Assembly (NCBI RefSeq): GCF_010548375.1
Contig: NZ_JAAGLY010000008.1
Coordinates: forward strand, 124,001 to 188,000
Reading direction: 5' to 3'
From: Streptomyces sp. SID13726
GTDB taxonomy: Bacteria; Actinomycetota; Actinomycetes; Streptomycetales; Streptomycetaceae
DNA: 64,000 bases
The translations under genes were made by a program, and so were the position numbers. The notes under the pieces are model-generated. The model was given only the letters and a program-made list of their open reading frames with translations, searched no databases and was not told the DNA's origin. This document shows, piece after piece, positions 44,243 through 52,659 of the stretch. Within the stretch, counting starts at the first letter, position 1, and each line of letters begins with the position of its first letter.

Positions 44243-44329
44243 ATGACGACCGAACGCCGTGGGCCCGAGACCGGGCAGCCCCAGCCGGGCTTCGCCATGT
44301 CGACACCGGCCGGGAGGACGAGGCGATGA
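44243..44329 (+). CDS. 28-aa leader ORF
   Basis: ATG 44243 follows GAAGGAACTGTG. It encodes MTTERRGPETGQPQPGF... to ...AGRTRR and stops in overlap (ATGA) with the methyltransferase-Nudix start. Basic, no known match. As with the 49-aa ORF, the coupling design suggests a translated leader; it may have no function beyond that. Confidence 0.5.
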   Translation: MTTERRGPETGQPQPGFAMSTPAGRTRR

Positions 44330-45558
44330 CGTCCGAGGAGACCAACACCGAGGCGTGGACCGCCTATGGCCACCACCACACCCAGCGCGGAACGCCCCTG
44401 CCCGACGTCGAGCGGATCGACTGGGGTCCCGGCGGCGCCGGTCCGGGGGATGCGATCCTCGGTGATCTCGACGGCCGGCGGGTGCTGGACCTGGGCTGCG
44501 GGCCTGCCCGGCACGCCGCCCATCTCGCCCGCGTCCACCGCGCGCTCGTGGACGCCGTGGACTCCTCACCCACACAGGTCGAGCGGGCCCACACTCGCTA
44601 CGACCAGCTGCCCGGTCTGAACGTGCTGCTCGCGGACGCCGTCGATCACCTGCACGCCGCCGCACCGTACGACGTGATCTACTCCGTCCACTCCGTCCCC
44701 TACATCGACCCACACCGGCTGCTGCCCGCCCTGAGTACGGTGCTCAAGCCCGGCGGCAGGCTGTGCTTCACCGTTCTGCACACCAACTCCCATGGCAATG
44801 GCCCCTCTACCGCGCTCGTGGCGCGGCCGGAGACCCTGCGGCTGGCCGACGGCCCGGAACTGTCCGTCCAGATGTGGGTGCTCACGCCCGAACTGTGGGA
44901 GGACCTGCTGGTCCAGTACGGGCTGCGGGTGGAGAGCATCACGGTCCTCGACGCCCCGGAAGAGGACAACCACGCCTCCTACTGCCTCTTCCAGGTTCGC
45001 CGCCCCGTACGCGTCCCGTCCCGTCCGCGCACCACTCGGCCACCCGTGGCGCACGCGGCACTCGGCGTCGGCATCATCCTGTCCGGGCCGGACGGCGTAC
45101 TGCTGGGCCGGCACGAGCGGCATACGGTCGAGTTGCCGGGCGGCACCGTGGAGCCCGGCGAATCACTGTCCGGGGCCGTCGTGCGCGAGCTCGCCGAGGA
45201 GACCGGTCTCACGGCCCTCCCGGCGGACGTGCGCCTGCTCGGCATGCTCGTCGACCGTGTCGGCGAGGTCGTCCGTGTCACCGTGGCCGCCGTCGTCACC
45301 AGCTGGCAGGGAACGCCCGCCGACCGGCCCGACGAGAGCGTGACCGGCTGGCGCTGGTGGCCTCTGGACGCCTTGCCGTCCGGGCTGTTCGAGTGCAGCG
45401 CCCAAGTCCTGGCCGCTTGGCGGCCCGACCTGCTCATCGACCACCCGCCCGCGCACTTCACCCCGTTTGCCGACACGGCGACCGCCCCGCGGAATGACCG
45501 CGGCCAACGGCAGCCCACCTCACGGTCCGTCCAGCACCCCGCACCACCGACGAACTAG
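44326..45558 (+). CDS. Methyltransferase-Nudix fusion
   Basis: 410 aa from ATG 44326. Residues 1-225 are a class I methyltransferase: RVLDLGCGPARHAAHLA, ALVDAVDSSPTQ, IYSVHSVPYID, VLKPGGRLCFTVLHTN. Residues about 240-390 are a Nudix domain: GVGIILSGPDGVLLGRHERHTVELPGG, then GGTVEPGESLSGAVVRELAEETGL, complete. The C-terminal 30 residues are disordered. A methyltransferase joined to a Nudix hydrolase suggests methylation and pyrophosphate cleavage on the same nucleotide-linked substrate (inference). Confidence 0.78.
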   Translation: MTSEETNTEAWTAYGHHHTQRGTPLPDVERIDWGPGGAGPGDAILGDLDGRRVLDLGCGPARHAAHLARVHRALVDAVDSSPTQVERAHTRYDQLPGLNVLLADAVDHLHAAAPYDVIYSVHSVPYIDPHRLLPALSTVLKPGGRLCFTVLHTNSHGNGPSTALVARPETLRLADGPELSVQMWVLTPELWEDLLVQYGLRVESITVLDAPEEDNHASYCLFQVRRPVRVPSRPRTTRPPVAHAALGVGIILSGPDGVLLGRHERHTVELPGGTVEPGESLSGAVVRELAEETGLTALPADVRLLGMLVDRVGEVVRVTVAAVVTSWQGTPADRPDESVTGWRWWPLDALPSGLFECSAQVLAAWRPDLLIDHPPAHFTPFADTATAPRNDRGQRQPTSRSVQHPAPPTN

Positions 45559-45715
45559 GCCCGGGCCGCCTCCTGGACAAGCACCATCCCCGGCTCGCCC
45601 TCACCTGCAATCAGCAACCGCCCAGCCCTCCCTCGCCCCCCCGCCGGTGGCACGTCCTTGTGCGTCGCCGCCTGCGCGCCCTGTCCGGTATGCCTCTCGA
45701 TGATTCGGAGCCCGT

Positions 45716-46265
45716 ATGACCTCTCCACTGCCCAGTGACCCCGCGTCTCACGGCACCGGGATGCCGGCCGCCGCGTACGGAGCCTCCCGGGCCACCCTGT
45801 GGACCGGCGTGTCCGTGCTCATCACCGACACAGCCGGCCGCATCCTGCTTGAGCGCGTCGCGGCTTCTGCCCGGCGGCGCAGTGGACACCAAGGAAACCC
45901 CCACCTGGGCCACCGCTCGCGAGGTCCTGGAGGAACTCGGCGTCCACCTGCCGATCAGCCGGGCCCTGGCTGTGGACTGGGTCCCATCCACCGCCCCCGG
46001 CTTCGACCCCGCCGCATGCTTTCCCGGCGAGATCATCTACGTCTTCGACGGCGGCACATGGGACAGCGAACAGATCGCCGCGATCCGCCCGCGCCAAGGC
46101 GAGATCGAAGGGGTCGACTTCGTCGACCCCGCAGACCTCCCTGCTCTGATGGCGCCCGGGAACGCCCGCCGCGCCCTGGCCGCTCTCCACGCCCGCGACA
46201 CCGACGGAGCGGTGGTGCTGGAAGACGGCTACCCGATCGGACCGCCGCCACCGGCTTCCTGCTGA
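45716..46265 (+). pseudogene. Nudix hydrolase gene with a frameshift
   Basis: ATG 45716 (site GGAG) reads MTSPLPSDPASHG...TLWTGVSVLITDTAGRILLERV in one frame. The rest of the fold continues one base on: RLLPGGAVDTKETPTWATAREVLEELGV, a complete Nudix box, then to the stop at 46265. The break lies near 45860-45875. One base gained or two lost would explain it. Either a recent inactivation or a sequencing error. Confidence 0.72.
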
Positions 46266-46306
46266 ATCTGCCAGGTCAACTCACCGACTGTGAAAGGACA
46301 TTCGCG

Positions 46307-47278
46307 TTGCTGACGATAGGCAACTACAACGCCTTCAAGCTCCGCCTCGACGGCCGTGGCACCGACGCCTGGAAAGCCCGCGTCGCCGCAGTCCGCGAAC
46401 TCGACCCGGACATTCTCGGGGTCCAGGAGATCGTGGTCGATGCCCCGAACACCCCGCGCAAGCAGTGGGATGCCGCGGCCGCCGATACGGTGGCAGCGTT
46501 CGCCGACGACTGCGGACTGACCGCCGGGATCACTCCCACCGACGGGTATCCGCACGGTGTGGCGATGGCCGCCGACGGCCACCCCCACCGAGCCTGGTAC
46601 ACGGCCGCGTTGTGGAAACCAGGTGCGGTCGGCTATGTCCCGGACAGCTACCGGCCGCTGGGGGTTCCGGATTTTTGGCACGGACTGACCACCATCGCCT
46701 TCGACGTCGGCTCCGGCGAACCCGTCGTCCTGGTCGTGTACCAAGGTGATCCCTTCCGACCGGACTGGCGTTTCCAGGAGGCGCTGCGGATCAAGGGCCT
46801 TCTGCGCCGCACCGGAGGCGTCAAGCCCGCCGTCGTGGTCGGTGATTTCAATTCCTTGTCCGCAGCCCGAGTTCCGGGCCCGGACGGGGCACTGGTCTTC
46901 TACGACGGCGAGGCGTACGCCGAGCAGGATCACGATGATCTCGAATACCAGGTGCAGGCCGGCACTATGGGCGGGGCGCAGCTGGCCGACCGGGGCCAGA
47001 GTGAAGTCCTGCTGCGCCGCGGGTACATGGTGGACGTGGCGGCCCATCTCGGCGCTCCGTGGCAGGCGACGACCGGGCACTGGGAGGACGGGAAGGGCGA
47101 CCCCGACCCGTGGGGCCCGCGGAGGATCGACTTGATACTTGCTACCCGTCCCGTCGCTCCGGCCGTGACCGCGTACGGCGTCCTGGACAGCGAGACCGCG
47201 CTGGCCGGTTCGGACCACCGGATCATCTGGGCCACAGTAGATCCCGCACTGATCGCGGTTCAGGGGGGTGGCCGGTGA
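46307..47278 (+). CDS. EEP-fold phosphodiesterase/phosphatase
   Basis: 323 aa, chosen start TTG 46307 after GAAAGGA; the frame is open further upstream but only through the Nudix gene. Motifs: IGNYNAFKLRL (Asn), DPDILGVQEIV (Glu), VVVGDFNSLS (GDFN), RRIDLILAT, and LAGSDHRIIWATV (SDH). All core catalytic residues are present. No signal peptide. It is coupled to the 2H gene by a GTGA overlap. Confidence 0.78.
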   Translation: MLTIGNYNAFKLRLDGRGTDAWKARVAAVRELDPDILGVQEIVVDAPNTPRKQWDAAAADTVAAFADDCGLTAGITPTDGYPHGVAMAADGHPHRAWYTAALWKPGAVGYVPDSYRPLGVPDFWHGLTTIAFDVGSGEPVVLVVYQGDPFRPDWRFQEALRIKGLLRRTGGVKPAVVVGDFNSLSAARVPGPDGALVFYDGEAYAEQDHDDLEYQVQAGTMGGAQLADRGQSEVLLRRGYMVDVAAHLGAPWQATTGHWEDGKGDPDPWGPRRIDLILATRPVAPAVTAYGVLDSETALAGSDHRIIWATVDPALIAVQGGGR

Positions 47279-47964
47279 GACGGTTCCTGAGCCAGCAGCG
47301 GCTGTGGACGACGACGGGCGGGCCGGACGAGGACCGGGTCAAGCCGCATGTGCTGTGGCTGCCGTACGGCCAGCCGCAGGTGCTGGACTACTTCGCCCGG
47401 GTCCGTGATGTCCTGGCTCCCTACCGGGACATCATCACTCCCGTCGCCGAGCCCGACCTCCACATGACGGTCCAGAAGGTCGACTCCTGCGACCGTGACG
47501 GTCGGCGTGTCGACACCGCGCGCCTGCTGCGTGCCGCACCGGCCGTCCAGGAGGCACTGGCCACGGTGGCGCCGGTCAGGATCGAGCTCGGGCCGCCCCG
47601 CGCGTCCGGGTCCGCCGCCCTCACCGACGTGTGGCCCGAGGACGAGCTGCACCAGCTCTACCTCGCCGTACGGGCCGGGCTCGACTCCGCCGGACTGGCC
47701 CTGCCAGGGCCGGCTGACTGGTTTTGGGGTCACATGACTGGCGGTTACGGCCTCCAGGACACCGATACACCCGAGTTGGCGGCGCGTTCGGACCGCCTCG
47801 CCTCCGAACTCGGCCGCGCCCTTCGCCCCGGCGCCCGCGTCGCAGCCACCGTCTCCTCCCTCTGGCTGGTCTTGGAACGACAGGATCCCGACGCGAACCG
47901 CTACACGTTCGACCGTGTCCAGGAGATTCACCTCGGCCGCACCGCACCAGGAGAAGGATCATGA
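47275..47964 (+). CDS. 2H phosphoesterase (2'-5' RNA ligase-like)
   Basis: 229 aa from GTG 47275. Two H-x-T motifs, LHMTVQKV and GHMTGGYG, lie in the two halves, as required for the 2H active site. Between them is a Leu/Ala-rich helix region. The family includes RNA 2',3'-cyclic phosphodiesterases, tRNA ligases and ADP-ribose 1'',2''-cyclic phosphodiesterases. In this neighbourhood a cyclic nucleotide ester is the probable substrate. Confidence 0.72.
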   Translation: MRRFLSQQRLWTTTGGPDEDRVKPHVLWLPYGQPQVLDYFARVRDVLAPYRDIITPVAEPDLHMTVQKVDSCDRDGRRVDTARLLRAAPAVQEALATVAPVRIELGPPRASGSAALTDVWPEDELHQLYLAVRAGLDSAGLALPGPADWFWGHMTGGYGLQDTDTPELAARSDRLASELGRALRPGARVAATVSSLWLVLERQDPDANRYTFDRVQEIHLGRTAPGEGS

Positions 47965-48604
47965 AGCAGTTCGTGCCGGCCTTCCAGGGCCAGGACTGGG
48001 AGTCGGGGGCCGGTGCGCTCCATCTCTATGTGCGGCCCGAGCCGGGGGACCGGGCGTTCCACGACCTGGCCGCGGCCTGCCGGAAGGCGATGAGCGGCTA
48101 TCCGGTCTGGTGCGTTCCCGACGACCTCGTGCACATCACCGTCGAGATGGACGCCTCCGCCCCCCAGCGCCAATATCAGCTCCGCCGCGCACCCGCCTGA
48201 TCACCGCGCTCAAGGGCGAACTCACACGCATCGAACCGTTCACCCTGTGGTGCGGCAGTCCGATTGCGAACCGCACCGGGGCCGTCCTCGACACACATCC
48301 CGACCAGGGCCTTGTGGCCCTGCAGAACCTGGTCCGTGCCGCGCTGTGGAAGGCCCGCGACACCTCGGCCATCGCCCACGAGGGAGGACGCGGGCACGCC
48401 TCTCTCGGCTACGCCTACGACAGTGCCGACTCCGACCCGCTCCAGAGCGCCCTGCGCCGGATCAGTCCCAGCCACGCTCCGCTGACCGTGTCTCGCATGC
48501 ACCTCCTCGACGTGTGCTGGACCGCCCACCCACGAACGGACGGCGGCGTCCGGTGGGAGATGGACTGGGACCCCGTCGCTACTTTCCCACTTGGCACTAC
48601 ATGA
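47961..48604 (+). pseudogene. Second 2H phosphoesterase gene, frameshifted at a C-run
   Basis: ATG 47961 (AGGAGAAGG upstream, ATGA overlap) reads MKQFVPAFQGQDWE to DDLVHITVEMDASAPQ with the first H-x-T. The frame then meets a stop at 48200. The -1 frame continues from about 48160 (RTRLITALKGELTRIEP) to 48604 and carries the second motif GHASLGYAY (H-x-S). The switch falls on a run of six C. A seven-C ancestor would read straight through. Mutation, sequencing error or, less likely, ribosomal slippage. Confidence 0.72.
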
Positions 48605-48723
48605 CTGGAGCCCCGCGGACGCCCACACGACGACGGGGAGGTGCCTGTTGCACGACCCGAGTCGCCTGGCATCGGGCCGGAAAATCCTGCACGACTGTCA
48701 GTGGCAACGGTCACACTTGATCC

Positions 48724-49779
48724 ATGACGCTCCGCACCGCTTCGGCACCGCCGCTGCCGGTCCGCACCGGACCAGCAATCAACCCGATGATGCTGGCCCG
48801 GCCGATGCTTCTGCCAGTTCTCGACACCAACGTGCTGCTGACTCATGCCTGCTGGTTGGTCAAGAACGGGTACCAGCACGACAAGGTCACGGCACTGGCC
48901 GACAGCGGACGCACTACTCCGTACATCGCGGCGCACGTTCCCGCCGAGATCGACGAACACCTGGCCCGGTTGGCCGACGACTATCACGTGGCGGAGCGAC
49001 ACGTACGGCGTCTCCTCGGAGCCCAAATCCTTCCCGCTCTTCGGGTGGTCGACTTGGAGATTCGTGATCACTTGTCCCCGCAGACCCGGCGCATCCTGCA
49101 TGTCGAGCGCGAAATGCCGAAAAGGTACGGCGATCCGGACGACGCCCCGACCATGGCACTCGCGGAGTTTCTGGGGCCGAGCGTCATCGTCACCGAGGAC
49201 GGCGTCTTCGCCCGCTCAGGGTTCGCCGTCATCGAATGGGTCCCTGCCGTCCAGTCCCTGCTGCGTATGGCCGACCTGGAAGCCACCGCTGCGGACGCAC
49301 TGTCCTTCATCGGACTGGCGCTGCGGTTGTTCGGCGCGGGCGCTCACCGCATGCTTGTCCTCGGCGGGCGCAACCCGCTGCTCGCGACCGCGTTCGTGGC
49401 CGGCTTGCTGGGGTGGTGCTACCACCGCGGTTACCTGCGCCGAGACAACTGGCGGCGGAGCCTGTCACGAGCAGGGGAAGCGGCAGCGCCGCTGCTGGAG
49501 ATGATCGACAGTGCGACGGTCGAGCACCAGTCGCTCAGCGACGCGCTCCTGGTGGTTAATCCCCCGGCTTACCCCACCCGCGAGCAGTTGGCGGCCCAGT
49601 ACCTTGCTCGCTGCGGCCGGTCGCTGACACCCAGCGAGCTACGTGACGCGCTCGCACGGCGCGGCCACTACATCTCCGCCGCGCAGTTGAAGCGGGACAT
49701 GCTCGCCCACCGGGCGTTCGTCCGTGCCCCCGGCGACCTGTGGACTGTCGGCCGCCCAGTAGCGGGGTTCGGCGCATAG
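48724..49779 (+). CDS. PIN-domain protein
   Basis: 351 aa. PIN nuclease core in residues 29-165: LLPVLDTNVLL (D34), VPAEIDEHL (E75), GDPDDAPTMALA (D139/D140) and IVTEDGVFA (E159, D160), so the acidic site is complete. Residues 180-240 are hydrophobic (ALSFIGLALRLFG, LLATAFVAGLLGW) and could be membrane-associated. The C-terminal 70 residues look like a winged helix (TREQLAAQYLARCGRSLTPSELRDAL). No antitoxin is visible upstream. Same strand as the next two genes. Confidence 0.72.
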   Translation: MTLRTASAPPLPVRTGPAINPMMLARPMLLPVLDTNVLLTHACWLVKNGYQHDKVTALADSGRTTPYIAAHVPAEIDEHLARLADDYHVAERHVRRLLGAQILPALRVVDLEIRDHLSPQTRRILHVEREMPKRYGDPDDAPTMALAEFLGPSVIVTEDGVFARSGFAVIEWVPAVQSLLRMADLEATAADALSFIGLALRLFGAGAHRMLVLGGRNPLLATAFVAGLLGWCYHRGYLRRDNWRRSLSRAGEAAAPLLEMIDSATVEHQSLSDALLVVNPPAYPTREQLAAQYLARCGRSLTPSELRDALARRGHYISAAQLKRDMLAHRAFVRAPGDLWTVGRPVAGFGA

Positions 49780-49833
49780 TACGCGGGACGGCGCGAACGG
49801 GCAGAAGCAGCTGTCCCCAACGACGCCGAGGAC

Positions 49834-51252
49834 TTGATCGCTATCACCCAGACAGAGATCGAATCTCCCGAAAAGGCGGCTACCGGGCGGGATGTGGCGC
49901 ACTATGGACTGCGGCTGAGGCCACCCGGCCGTCGCACCACAATGCTGCTGTGGCGACTCGCCGTCGCCCTCCTGGAGACTCCATTGCTACCCACTGCAGA
50001 ACTTCTTGTCGGTATGTCACGACATCTGAGCGCCTACGGGGCCAGTCAGCCGAAGGCCGATCTGGCCCAGCTTGAGTTCGCGGGCCGGATCTTTGAACTC
50101 GCTCTCCGGCTGCGGGGTAGCGGTGTCAGCCCTGCGGAGCGTGTCGAGGCCCTTGGTATCAGTGCCGGCATCAGCAGGCGGGAGATCCGCAGGGAGTTCC
50201 TTCCCACGCTTGAGGTTCTGGGCCTGGTTGACCTAGAACGCGACCATGAGGGCACGATCAAGGCGGTGTCCGAGAAGATTCCGCCTATCGACGACCTGTA
50301 CCAGCGTGCCGACAGCGTTCTCAGTAATGTCATGCCTGAACCGCTTGAGATGATGGTTCTCAGGATTCTCCGCATTACCACCATCATGCCGATCACCGTC
50401 TCGACGGCAAAGGAGGAGTGCGCGGCACTCGGACCTGAAGAACTCGCCGTACGGGCCATAGAGGATCTCGAATCGTTGCACCTCTGTACTCGTCAGCGAA
50501 GCGCCGACGGGGATGAGGTGCTCTTCAACCCCAATATCTGGGCAGTTGACAAAGATCATTCGCACGCTGCTCTGCAGGCTGAGGACGGGGCCGTACGGGC
50601 GGCACTGAGCGGTGTTCTGGAGGAGGTGGCTGCCACGGCTGGGATGCCCGAGGACGAGATCCAGTCCGGGGACCGGAAGTGGGTGGACTATGCCGTCTCC
50701 CAGGGTCTTCTTCTGCGGTCTATCGTCACTACGCTCGGAGGCCAGGAGCGAGCGTTCCTCTTCTCTCCGCACATGGGGCGATCTGTGTTCGATGCTCCGA
50801 CGGGAGCCGACCCGTCCGGGCACGTGCGCCAACTCATCGGGTCCATGGTGTTCGCACGACGATTCGCCAGCAATCGACTGTTCGCTCCGACAGCCTTCCT
50901 GCGAACACTGGTACGCAACGGCGAGGCAGGAGACGCCTCCAACATCGGTACCGATTACTCCATGCTCGAAACCGCTGGCATCGTCCGCGTTGAGCCGGCG
51001 TACAGGTTCAAGAAGTTCGTCCTCTTGCAGGCAGATGTCGCCGAGGAAGCCATCACCTATCTTGAGGACAGCGCGGACGGAAACACCACGTCTGGTGCCC
51101 TCCAGGGTCAGCGCGGCTACCGCCACCCCGAAGCGGAACGCGCACGTCGCCTGGTCCAGTCGCCCAGGGAAGCCGCCCCCAGCCCCAGCGCTTCGCAAGA
51201 TATTCTCGCCGCACTGCGACAGGAAATGGGGCGACGGCGCTTTGACCGGTAG
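49834..51252 (+). CDS. Unknown protein, winged-helix-like features
   Basis: About 472 aa. TTG 49834 is the only nearby start and its site is poorly spaced. The frame is the same as the PIN gene, separated by a single TAG and 18 sense codons. It has helical regions and a possible HTH (VSPAERVEALGISAGISRREIRREFLPTLEVLGLVDLE), and a second such segment near TVSTAKEECAALGPEELAVRAIEDLESLHL. It may be a DNA-binding or regulatory subunit working with the nuclease gene that overlaps its end. Confidence 0.6.
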   Translation: MIAITQTEIESPEKAATGRDVAHYGLRLRPPGRRTTMLLWRLAVALLETPLLPTAELLVGMSRHLSAYGASQPKADLAQLEFAGRIFELALRLRGSGVSPAERVEALGISAGISRREIRREFLPTLEVLGLVDLERDHEGTIKAVSEKIPPIDDLYQRADSVLSNVMPEPLEMMVLRILRITTIMPITVSTAKEECAALGPEELAVRAIEDLESLHLCTRQRSADGDEVLFNPNIWAVDKDHSHAALQAEDGAVRAALSGVLEEVAATAGMPEDEIQSGDRKWVDYAVSQGLLLRSIVTTLGGQERAFLFSPHMGRSVFDAPTGADPSGHVRQLIGSMVFARRFASNRLFAPTAFLRTLVRNGEAGDASNIGTDYSMLETAGIVRVEPAYRFKKFVLLQADVAEEAITYLEDSADGNTTSGALQGQRGYRHPEAERARRLVQSPREAAPSPSASQDILAALRQEMGRRRFDR

Positions 51253-52432
51253 GGCTGGAAAAGAGAAGGGCGACGAACTTGAACGGCGGTTCGCCCGAGC
51301 GGAGTTCGCAGATGGCGCACTCGTCCGTGTACGCCACCCTGTCACCCAGATTGTCGGAGGACGGCCGCGGACGGTGACGGACGTCGATGTGCTGTCGATC
51401 GATTTCGACTCAAGGCTCCGTCCCCACATCAGCATCAGCGAGTGCAAGTCCACCCGCGGACAGAGCGGGGAACAGGACCGCCTTCTGTGGCTGCGGGGGC
51501 TACAGGCGCTCGTTGGTGCCGACCGCGCGGCGCTCGTTCGCCAAACCGTCACTGAGGCCGGCCGCGGGGTAGCGCGACACATCGGCGTTGACCTGTTTGC
51601 CAGCTCCGAGCTGGAGCGTCGTGAGCAGGTCCTGGACCACGTACCACAGCACTTCGCCACCGTCGGGGAGACCGTCTTCAAGGAGGAGAGCGCTGCCGCG
51701 GATCAGCAGCTCAAGAAGATCGGAGACCTTCCGTCGGGGCTCATCTCTTTCCTCAGGCACGACGCGCTGCTGGCTGATCCTCACCGAGTCCTCGGAGCGC
51801 TGCTGACCCTGGACGAGGTGACGCGCACCGGGACAGTTCTTCCCAACCCCTTGGCCAAGCTGTTGGCAGGTCACCTTCTCCAAGCGCTGGTGTCTTCTGC
51901 CCTACGCGCCGGCGGCCGGACCGACACGGTGGGTTCCGAGGGAACGCGCCGAGAAATCGAGCAGGGGCTGAACACCGGCGATCCCCACGACCGCCAGATC
52001 CTGCGAGTCGCGGAGATGGCTGATGCCTTGCTCCGTGAGGAACTCGTCACCATTCACCAGGCGTACCGGTCGGCGGGCGCGCCCGCGATTGAGCGGCCTG
52101 TCCCCTCCGTCCGCGACGCGATGTCTCAGACACCAGCGTGGCTGGTCAACTTCATGGACCTCGCCGAACGGCTGCGCCGCCGAAGCCCCATCGCCCGTCA
52201 GCTGCCGCAGACCGTCGACCTGGCGGTATTCGATGCCCTACTGGGTGGCGACGCTTGGAAGGCGCCGGCGTTCGATCACCTCTTCGCACGCGAGCATCGA
52301 CAGGCTCTGGGAATTGCCTTGGACTGCCTGTCGAAGGCGGTGCCAGAGCTGACGAAGCAACTGCTCCCAGTGAAGGACCTACCCTTCGACCGAGCCGCAA
52401 CAGCCTCGCTAAGCCAGTCGAAGCACTATTGA
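51242..52432 (+). CDS. PD-(D/E)XK nuclease-like protein
   Basis: 396 aa from TTG 51242, overlapping the previous gene by 11 nt. Near the N-terminus: GKEKGDELERRFARAEF, then VTDVDVLSID (D47/D49) and ISISECKSTRG (E67-C-K69), the DxxD...ExK pattern of restriction-type nucleases. The remaining 300 residues are helical and unassigned (LVTIHQAYRSAGAP, MDLAERLRRRSPIARQL). Placed last in the PIN-unknown-nuclease row, it suggests a DNA- or RNA-targeting defence unit. Confidence 0.65.
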   Translation: MTGRAGKEKGDELERRFARAEFADGALVRVRHPVTQIVGGRPRTVTDVDVLSIDFDSRLRPHISISECKSTRGQSGEQDRLLWLRGLQALVGADRAALVRQTVTEAGRGVARHIGVDLFASSELERREQVLDHVPQHFATVGETVFKEESAAADQQLKKIGDLPSGLISFLRHDALLADPHRVLGALLTLDEVTRTGTVLPNPLAKLLAGHLLQALVSSALRAGGRTDTVGSEGTRREIEQGLNTGDPHDRQILRVAEMADALLREELVTIHQAYRSAGAPAIERPVPSVRDAMSQTPAWLVNFMDLAERLRRRSPIARQLPQTVDLAVFDALLGGDAWKAPAFDHLFAREHRQALGIALDCLSKAVPELTKQLLPVKDLPFDRAATASLSQSKHY

Positions 52433-52659
52433 TCACGGACCGGGGCTGGACCAGACACCTGCCTGCCCCAGCCCCGGCCGTACTCTCATTGTCGGGGCGG
52501 CTGGTATACCCCACGCCAACATCAGCGAGGACCCGCACCCGGGCCCGGGGGCTCGACTCCTCCAGCGAACTGTCAGCGCGATACGGCATCATGGGCTGCT
52601 CGACACTGTGTTGTCGGCCGGGCCGTCCGGCTCCCATCCCCTTCCCATGGAGCATGCCC

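Noticed and set aside
48154..48165. Programmed -1 frameshift
   Set aside because: A C6 run can slip, but there is no stimulatory structure that I could identify and family members are single-frame; mutation or read error is simpler.
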